Assembly: GCF_900113115.1 (NCBI RefSeq)
Contig: NZ_FOOF01000001.1
Coordinates: 1 to 64,000, forward strand
DNA: 64,000 nt
Reading direction: 5' to 3'
From: Duganella sp. CF458
GTDB lineage: Bacteria > Pseudomonadota > Gammaproteobacteria > Burkholderiales > Burkholderiaceae_D
Positions within the stretch are counted from its first letter, which is position 1. The number at the start of each line of letters is the position of its first letter. A model generated the notes under the pieces. The model did not search any database, was not told the DNA's origin, and saw only the letters and a list, made by a program, of their open reading frames with translations. Positions 58,145 through 64,000 of this stretch are shown one piece after another. A program made the translations under genes and the position numbers.

Positions 58145-59896
58145 ATGAGTTTATCGCGCCTGATCGGTGGCTTCGTCCGCAGCCATTGGCGTCCTTACGC
58201 AGCCGCCGGCGCCATGCTGACCGGCGTCGCAATCATCGGTATCTGTATTCCCCGTCAGATCGGCTATATGGTCGATGGCCTGGCGGCGGGCAAGCTTGGC
58301 CGCGAGGCTTTGTGGCAGGCCATCGGCTTGCTGCTCCTGCTGGGCGTGGCTAACTACGGCTTGCGCGTGGCGTGGCGCATGAAGCTGTTTGCGGCTGCCT
58401 ATCAATTGGGCGTTGAATTGCGCACGCGCTTCTATCGCCGCTTGTCGCTACAGGGCCCGCAATTTTTCCAGAAGCAGCGCACCGGCGACTTGATGGCTTT
58501 GGCCACCAACGATATCGATGCGATCGAGATGGCGGCCGGCGAGGCGATGCTGGCCGGCTTCGATGGTTCGCTGACGTTGTTACTGGTGCTGGGCATGATG
58601 CTGGTCGGCGTCGATTGGCGTCTGGCGCTGTTTGCCTTGATTCCCTTCCCGCTGATGGCCTGGGCTTTCTGGCGTATCTCGTCGCACATCCATACTGCTT
58701 CGGCCGATTCGCTGAAGCGCTTCAGTGCGTTGAACGATCATGTGCAGGAAACGCTGTCCGGCGTGCGCACCTTGCGTGCCCTTGGACTGGAACAGCGCAG
58801 CAGCAATCGGTTCGAGGAACTGGCCGGCGCCGCTGCCGATGCCAGTCTGACCGCGCAGCGTTGGGAAGCGGCTTATGAGCCGGCGGTTGGCCTGACCCTG
58901 ACCGCGGCTACCGGCCTGTCGCTGGGCCTGGGTGGCCTGCTCGTGTGGCGCGGGGAGCTGACCATTGGCGAACTGACTTCCTTCAGCATGTACCTTGGCC
59001 AATTGATCTGGCCGATGTTCGCTGCGGGCTGGGTGTTGTCGTTGATCGAGCGTGGCCGCGCCGCGTATGCGCGCTTGCAGCCGATGCTGGAGGCGCCGTT
59101 GACCATCGAAGATCATGGCCGCCTGCCGCACGTCGCTCCGGGCAACCTGGAGTTGAGCGGCGTGGGCTTCTCCTATCCCGGCCAACAGGAACCGGCGCTG
59201 TCCGATGTTTCGCTGACGCTGAAGCCTGGCCAGACGCTTGGCCTGGTCGGCCCGACCGGCTCGGGAAAATCGACCCTGCTGCGCGTGCTGCTGCGCCAGG
59301 TCACGCCGACGCAGGGCAGCGCAAAATGGAGCGGCCACCCGCTTGACCAGTACACCCTGCAGGCGCTGCGTGCGGCAATCAGCTGGGTGCCGCAGGAGTC
59401 CTTCCTGTTCTCCGCTTCGATTGCCGACAATATCGCCCTGGCCAAGCCCGGCGCCACCCGTGCGGAAGTCGAGCGCGCGGCGGACCTGGCGGCGATCCAC
59501 GACGATATCCTGCTGTTCCCGCACAAGTATGAAACGGAGGTCGGCGAAAAAGGCATCACCCTGTCCGGCGGCCAGCGCCAGCGCGTCGCCATTGCACGAG
59601 CCCTGCTGTCCGACAACGACTTGCTGCTGCTGGACGACGCCCTGTCGGCGGTCGATACCGGCACCGAAACCGCCATCCTCGAGCACCTGGAAGAACTGCG
59701 CCGCGCCCACACCACACGCAGCGCCATCATCGCCAGCCATCGCCTGAGCGCGGTGGTGGATGCCGACCAGATCGTGGTCCTGCAGCAGGGCCGCATCACC
59801 GAGTCGGGCACGCATGAAGAACTGCTTGCGCTGAATGGTTGGTACGCCAGCCAGTGGCGCTACCAACAACTGGAGGCCAGCCTTGACGCAGCCTGA
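58145..59896 (+). CDS. ABC exporter half-transporter, MdlA-like
   Basis: A 583-residue fused membrane-ATPase exporter subunit. Six membrane helices (about 15-300) precede the ATPase: Walker A GPTGSGKST, signature LSGGQRQRVAIARAL, and LLLLDDALSAVD. The catalytic glutamate after Walker B is Asp, the degenerate site expected in one half of a heterodimer, as in E. coli MdlA. The C-terminus (WRYQQLEASLD) also matches MdlA. ATG at 58145 is chosen for MSLSRLIGGF. It overlaps the following partner gene by 14 bases. Confidence 0.92.
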   Translation: MSLSRLIGGFVRSHWRPYAAAGAMLTGVAIIGICIPRQIGYMVDGLAAGKLGREALWQAIGLLLLLGVANYGLRVAWRMKLFAAAYQLGVELRTRFYRRLSLQGPQFFQKQRTGDLMALATNDIDAIEMAAGEAMLAGFDGSLTLLLVLGMMLVGVDWRLALFALIPFPLMAWAFWRISSHIHTASADSLKRFSALNDHVQETLSGVRTLRALGLEQRSSNRFEELAGAAADASLTAQRWEAAYEPAVGLTLTAATGLSLGLGGLLVWRGELTIGELTSFSMYLGQLIWPMFAAGWVLSLIERGRAAYARLQPMLEAPLTIEDHGRLPHVAPGNLELSGVGFSYPGQQEPALSDVSLTLKPGQTLGLVGPTGSGKSTLLRVLLRQVTPTQGSAKWSGHPLDQYTLQALRAAISWVPQESFLFSASIADNIALAKPGATRAEVERAADLAAIHDDILLFPHKYETEVGEKGITLSGGQRQRVAIARALLSDNDLLLLDDALSAVDTGTETAILEHLEELRRAHTTRSAIIASHRLSAVVDADQIVVLQQGRITESGTHEELLALNGWYASQWRYQQLEASLDAA

Positions 59897-61670
59897 TAAA
59901 CACAGCGCCCGCGAACAGACGCGCCAGGCCGTCGGCCTTTTGAAGGAAGCGTCCGGCCCGGACCTGCACCATCTGGGCTGGGCCGTGCTGTGGCTGACCT
60001 TTGCTGCCGGCATGGAGGTGCTGGGCCCACTGCTGGGCAAGCGCCTGATCGACGAGCACCTGCTGCCAAAGCACCTTGAATGGACCCGCATGGCCCTGCT
60101 GCTGGGCGGCGTGTTGCTGACCGGCTGGATCGCCACCTGGGTGCGTTACCGGCAACTGCTGCGCCTGTCCGGCGTGGCCATGCGCTCCGTCCAGCGCCTG
60201 CGCGAACGGGTTTACAGCCACGTACTGCGGCTGCCGATGGCTTTCTTCGACCGCGCCATCACCGGCCAACTGGTGTCGCGCGTGACCAACGATACCGAGG
60301 CGGTCAAGGGCCTGTACATCCAGGTGCTGTTCGTCATCCTGGACAGCACCATCGTGCTGGTCGGCACCGTGGCCGCCATGGCATGGCTGGACTGGCGCCT
60401 GATGACCATCGTGGTCGCGCTGCTGCCTTTCGTGCTGGTGATCGTGTGGGCCTACCAGCGCCTGAGCGCTCCGGCCGTGACCCGTGCGCGCCAGCTGCGC
60501 AGCGACATCAACGCGCAGATCGCCGAATCGATCGGCGGCATGACCGTGCTGCAGGCGAATAACGCGGAGCAGCGTTTCGGCGAACGCTTCGCCGGCACCA
60601 ACGCGGAACACTACACCCAGCGCCTGGCCGAAATCCGCGCCAACGCCTGGCTGCTGCGCCCCGCGCTGGACATGCTGAACGTCCTGCTATTGGCTTCCGT
60701 CATCTACATGTTCGGCCAGCGCGACATGAGCGCAGCGGAAGTGGGCGTGCTGTACGCGTTCATCAGCTACATCGCGCGCGTGATCGAACCGCTGATCCAG
60801 ATCACCATGCAGTTCAGCCAGTTGCAGCAATCGGTGGTGGCCACGTCGCGTGTGGCGATCCTGCTCGGCGAGCAGAGCGCGCCGGAGCATCGTGCAGGCA
60901 CCGGCGCCCACACGCGGCACGCCGCCAATGACGAAGGTGCGCCGGCGATCGACATCCACGCCCTCGACTTCGAGTACATCGAGGGCCAGCGCGTGCTGCA
61001 CCAGTTGTCGCTGGAGATCCCGCAAGGCGCCTTCTTCGGCATCGTCGGCCATACCGGCAGCGGCAAATCAACCCTGTTGTCGCTGCTGCTGCGCTACTAC
61101 CCTGCCCCGCACGGCAGCATCCGCATGAACGGCATGCTGCTGGACGAGATTGATAACGAACAGTTCCGCGCAGACGTCGGGTTGGTGCCGCAAGACCCCT
61201 TCCTGCTTGCCGCCTCCGCGCGCGAGAATATCGACATGGGCCGCGGCCTGTCGCAGCAGGAGATCGAAACCGCGGCGCGGGCGGCGCACTGCCACGACTT
61301 CATCATGGCGATGGAAGACGGTTACGACACCGTGCTGGGCGAAGGCGGCTCGCGCCTGTCTTCCGGCCAGAAGCAGCTGATCGCCATTGCGCGCGCACTG
61401 GCGGGCAAGCCGCGCATCCTGCTGCTCGACGAAGCGACCTCGCGCATCGATTCGCACACCGAGCAGATCGTGCAGGTGGCGCTGAACGAGTTGCGCGGCC
61501 AGGTCACCATCATCGCCATCGCGCACCGGCTATCGACCATCCGCGAGGCGGACCGCATTGTCGTGCTGAACCACGGACGGATTGTGGAACAGGGGCCACA
61601 CGAAGAACTGATGCAAATTGATAACGGCTTGTACCAGCGCCTCTATCTCTTGCAACAGCTTGCCGCCTGA
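59883..61670 (+). CDS. ABC exporter half-transporter, MdlB-like
   Basis: A 595-residue partner of the preceding exporter subunit. Six membrane helices (about 30-320) are followed by an ATPase with Walker A GHTGSGKST, signature LSSGQKQLIAIARAL and an intact catalytic glutamate in ILLLDEATSRID. TTG at 59883 is taken as start because GGAGG lies six bases upstream; a longer frame would run deep into the upstream gene. Together the two should form a heterodimeric multidrug or lipid exporter with one active ATP site. Confidence 0.92.
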   Translation: MTQPDKHSAREQTRQAVGLLKEASGPDLHHLGWAVLWLTFAAGMEVLGPLLGKRLIDEHLLPKHLEWTRMALLLGGVLLTGWIATWVRYRQLLRLSGVAMRSVQRLRERVYSHVLRLPMAFFDRAITGQLVSRVTNDTEAVKGLYIQVLFVILDSTIVLVGTVAAMAWLDWRLMTIVVALLPFVLVIVWAYQRLSAPAVTRARQLRSDINAQIAESIGGMTVLQANNAEQRFGERFAGTNAEHYTQRLAEIRANAWLLRPALDMLNVLLLASVIYMFGQRDMSAAEVGVLYAFISYIARVIEPLIQITMQFSQLQQSVVATSRVAILLGEQSAPEHRAGTGAHTRHAANDEGAPAIDIHALDFEYIEGQRVLHQLSLEIPQGAFFGIVGHTGSGKSTLLSLLLRYYPAPHGSIRMNGMLLDEIDNEQFRADVGLVPQDPFLLAASARENIDMGRGLSQQEIETAARAAHCHDFIMAMEDGYDTVLGEGGSRLSSGQKQLIAIARALAGKPRILLLDEATSRIDSHTEQIVQVALNELRGQVTIIAIAHRLSTIREADRIVVLNHGRIVEQGPHEELMQIDNGLYQRLYLLQQLAA

Positions 61671-61748
61671 CTTCTTGTTTCCGCGCGAAAAGTATTACTA
61701 GTCGATTGGTAGTAGAGGTATGCTGTCCTCCAGAGGGGGGGCCATGCC

Positions 61749-63665
61749 ATGACAAAAAGTCTATCCATCAAGCGTATCTTCCTGGCGTTCTTCGCCATCA
61801 CGGTGGTGCTGGCAGCGCTGACCATGCTGGCCCTGCTGCGGGTCTCCAGCAAGGAGGCCGAAGCCAAGCAGGCAGCGGATTCGCGCTACCAGTCTTACTT
61901 GCTGGCGGACGAACTGCGGCAAAGCTCGGACGACCTTACGCGCCTGGCGCGCACCTATGTGGTGTCGGGCGAAGCAGCCTACGAGCAGCAGTACATGGAC
62001 ATCCTGGCGATCCGCAACGGCCAGAAGCCGCGCCCCAAAAACTATGAGCGCATCTACTGGGACTTCGTGGCCGCGGGTGCGCCAGTGCCGCCCTCTTCGG
62101 GCCAGACCATCGCCCTGTCGGAACTGATGAAGCGCGCCGGCTTTACCGACCAGGAGTTCGCCAAGCTGAAAGAGGCGGAAGCCAACTCCAACGAACTGGT
62201 TCGCACCGAAGTGATCGCGATGAATGCGGTCAAGGGCAAGTTTGACGACGGCAAGGGCGGCTTCACACGCGAGGCAGCGCCCGATCCCGAGATGGCGCGC
62301 CGGATCATGCACGACAAGGCCTACCACCAGAACAAGGCCAAGATCATGCAGCCCGTAAACGAGTTCCTGGCCCTGCTCGACGAACGTACCAGCGCCGAGG
62401 TGACGGCAGCCAGCGCGGCCTTCGACCGGGCGCAGTTTCTGGCGCAGGCCTTGCAAGCCATGTCGGTCATTGCGGCCGTGGCCTGCCTGTTGTTTGCCTA
62501 CCGTTACATCCGTTCCGGCCTGCAGCAGGCGATCGATACCGCGGAATGTATCGCGGGCGGTGACTTGAGCCGCGATATCGATACCAGCCGCAGCGACGAG
62601 ATCGGCCAATTGCTGCAGGCGATGGAACACATCAACAAGGGCCTGGCGGACATGATCGGTAATATCCGCAGCAGCACCGACCAGATGACGGTGGCCACCA
62701 GCGAGATCGCCACCGGCAATGCCGACCTGTCGGCCCGCACCGAAACGCAGGCTTCCTCGCTGGAGGAAACCGCCAGCGCGATGGAAAACCTGACCGATAC
62801 CGTGCAGCAGAACGCCAGCAACGCGCAGCAGGCCAACCAGCTTGCGGCCGATGCCGCGCACGTCGCGGAGCAAGGCGGCGACGTGGTGTCGCAGGTGGTG
62901 GTCACCATGGGCGCGATCAAGGACAGTTCAGCGCGCATCAGCGACATCATCGGGGTGATCGATGGGATTGCGTTCCAGACCAATATCCTGGCGCTGAATG
63001 CGGCGGTCGAAGCGGCGCGCGCCGGCGAGCAAGGACGCGGTTTTGCCGTGGTGGCGTCGGAGGTGCGCAACCTGGCGCAGCGCAGCGCGGCAGCGGCAAA
63101 GGAAATCAAGGAACTGATCGGCGCTTCCGTCTCGAGAGTCGAGGAAGGCGGACGCCTGGTCGATACGGCTGGCGACACCATGCAGCGCATCGTGGCTTCG
63201 GTGCACAAGGTGGCCGGCATCATGGGTGAAATTACCAGCGCCAGCCAGCAACAGGGCAGCGGCATCGGTGAAGTGAACCAGGCGATCGGGCAGATGGATA
63301 CCATGACGCAGCAGAATGCCGCTTTGGTCGAGCAAGCGGCGGCGGCGGCGGAAAGCTTGCAGGAACAGGCGCAGGCACTGGCCCAGGCGGTCAGCATCTT
63401 CCGTTTGAAAGCCGGCAGCGGCGCCACCGCAATGCCCATTCCGGCGCGCGCCCCCCGCACCGGACGCCCAGCAACCCCATCGACGGCGCCACGCCTGCCG
63501 GCGGCACGCGCCGCCCGGCCCGAGGACCGCGCAGCAAGCAGCGCGCCGTCGCAGCCGCCCTCACAGCCATCTTCACAGCCTTCCTCACAGCCGAGGAAGG
63601 CAACCCAAGCCGCAGCCACGGACCGCAAAACCGCCCCGGCGGGCGACGACTGGGAAGAGTTCTAA
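61749..63665 (+). CDS. Methyl-accepting chemotaxis protein with C-terminal CheR-docking peptide
   Basis: A 638-residue chemoreceptor. A membrane segment at about 9-30, a periplasmic helical sensor (about 35-235), a second membrane segment (about 236-256), HAMP and the signalling domain with tip [21 protein letters not shown] are present. The last 85 residues form a flexible Pro/Ala/Ser-rich tail with PSQP/SSQP repeats ending in DDWEEF. The final WEEF resembles the NWETF peptide that tethers CheR and CheB in high-abundance receptors. ATG at 61749 follows AGAGGGGG. Confidence 0.95.
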   Translation: MTKSLSIKRIFLAFFAITVVLAALTMLALLRVSSKEAEAKQAADSRYQSYLLADELRQSSDDLTRLARTYVVSGEAAYEQQYMDILAIRNGQKPRPKNYERIYWDFVAAGAPVPPSSGQTIALSELMKRAGFTDQEFAKLKEAEANSNELVRTEVIAMNAVKGKFDDGKGGFTREAAPDPEMARRIMHDKAYHQNKAKIMQPVNEFLALLDERTSAEVTAASAAFDRAQFLAQALQAMSVIAAVACLLFAYRYIRSGLQQAIDTAECIAGGDLSRDIDTSRSDEIGQLLQAMEHINKGLADMIGNIRSSTDQMTVATSEIATGNADLSARTETQASSLEETASAMENLTDTVQQNASNAQQANQLAADAAHVAEQGGDVVSQVVVTMGAIKDSSARISDIIGVIDGIAFQTNILALNAAVEAARAGEQGRGFAVVASEVRNLAQRSAAAAKEIKELIGASVSRVEEGGRLVDTAGDTMQRIVASVHKVAGIMGEITSASQQQGSGIGEVNQAIGQMDTMTQQNAALVEQAAAAAESLQEQAQALAQAVSIFRLKAGSGATAMPIPARAPRTGRPATPSTAPRLPAARAARPEDRAASSAPSQPPSQPSSQPSSQPRKATQAAATDRKTAPAGDDWEEF

Positions 63666-64000
63666 GCCCGGCGCCAGCGGTTATGGGCAAAGCCCGCTGC
63701 CCACGCCAGGCAGCCTGCCAATGCCCATGCAGCCGCCGTGCCCAGGTTGGCGGAGCCATTGAAGCCCACCAGGTCCAGCGCCGCCTCTTTCGGCGCATTG
63801 AGCGCGATGTACCATGTGAACAGGAACAGTGCGAGGAACAGCCGCGCCCCACGCGTCAAGCCGCCCAGCAGGCTGGCGGCTGACGCCAGCGCCAGCACGC
63901 CGGCCAGCGCTGCGGCAGCGCGCGCCGGCGCATCAAACGACCAGCGCAATGCCGCCATGAGCAGCGGCAGGGCGAGCACCAGGCTGGCGCTCCATTGCCG
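63662..64000 (-). CDS. Membrane protein, C-terminal part (cut by the window edge)
   Basis: A minus-strand frame stays open from the window edge to a stop at 63662, giving at least 112 residues with three or four hydrophobic segments ([48 protein letters not shown]) and a basic end NRWRRA. The N-terminal part lies beyond the window. No family is recognised. It overlaps the convergent chemoreceptor gene by four bases. Confidence 0.6.
   Translation of the reverse strand, partial: RQWSASLVLALPLLMAALRWSFDAPARAAAALAGVLALASAASLLGGLTRGARLFLALFLFTWYIALNAPKEAALDLVGFNGSANLGTAAAWALAGCLAWAAGFAHNRWRRA

Overview
The window looks like chromosomal DNA of a betaproteobacterium of the family Oxalobacteraceae (Massilia/Duganella/Janthinobacterium relatives). 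This is inferred from the high-GC coding style, two VPEP-type PEP-CTERM proteins, a glucokinase-HexR fusion, a phasin, a CIRCE-controlled groESL operon and a 6S RNA next to zapA. No tRNA, rRNA, CRISPR array or complete insertion sequence was seen.

Layout. 1-6.1 kb: transposase tail, ilvD divergent from a LysR regulator, lgt, a two-gene chromate transporter, a TauE-type permease and an EVE protein. 6.1-7 kb: 6S RNA with its terminator, zapA and a ZapB-like coiled coil. 7-8.9 kb: a two-component locus whose response regulator has lost nearly all of its receiver domain. 9-10.7 kb: a FeeM-like N-acyl amino acid synthase paired with a ThiF/E1-like adenylyltransferase. 11-16 kb: two PEP-CTERM proteins flanking groES-groEL and a DUF6882-like protein. 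15.7-19.8 kb: TspO, a GST, small unknowns, and an MFS pump with a His-rich PadR repressor. 23.6-32.1 kb: a POT peptide transporter, solute-binding proteins, and a NitT/TauT-type ABC operon with a sigma-54 promoter, followed by a DctB/DctD-like sensor-regulator pair. 53-64 kb: two chemoreceptors, two GNATs, a CodA-type deaminase, a phasin, an 82-bp perfect palindrome, an MdlAB-type ABC exporter and a partial membrane protein.

The dominant theme is a maltodextrin/starch system split over 19.8-23.4 kb and 32.1-53 kb. Inferred flow: a TonB-dependent receptor imports oligosaccharides. Exported pullulanase, cyclomaltodextrinase-like GH13, alpha-amylase, GH31 alpha-glucosidase and a large glycosidase-esterase fusion degrade them in the periplasm. 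An SLC45/MalT-like MFS carrier imports the products. Cytoplasmic GH13 alpha-glucosidase, glucokinase(-HexR) and phosphoglucomutase feed central metabolism. Ten copies of one 15-bp dyad (consensus TGTAGT-N3-ACTACA), mostly in pairs, sit in the four intergenic regions that control these genes. The form resembles HexR sites, so the glucokinase-fused RpiR-type regulator encoded here is a plausible master regulator of the locus.
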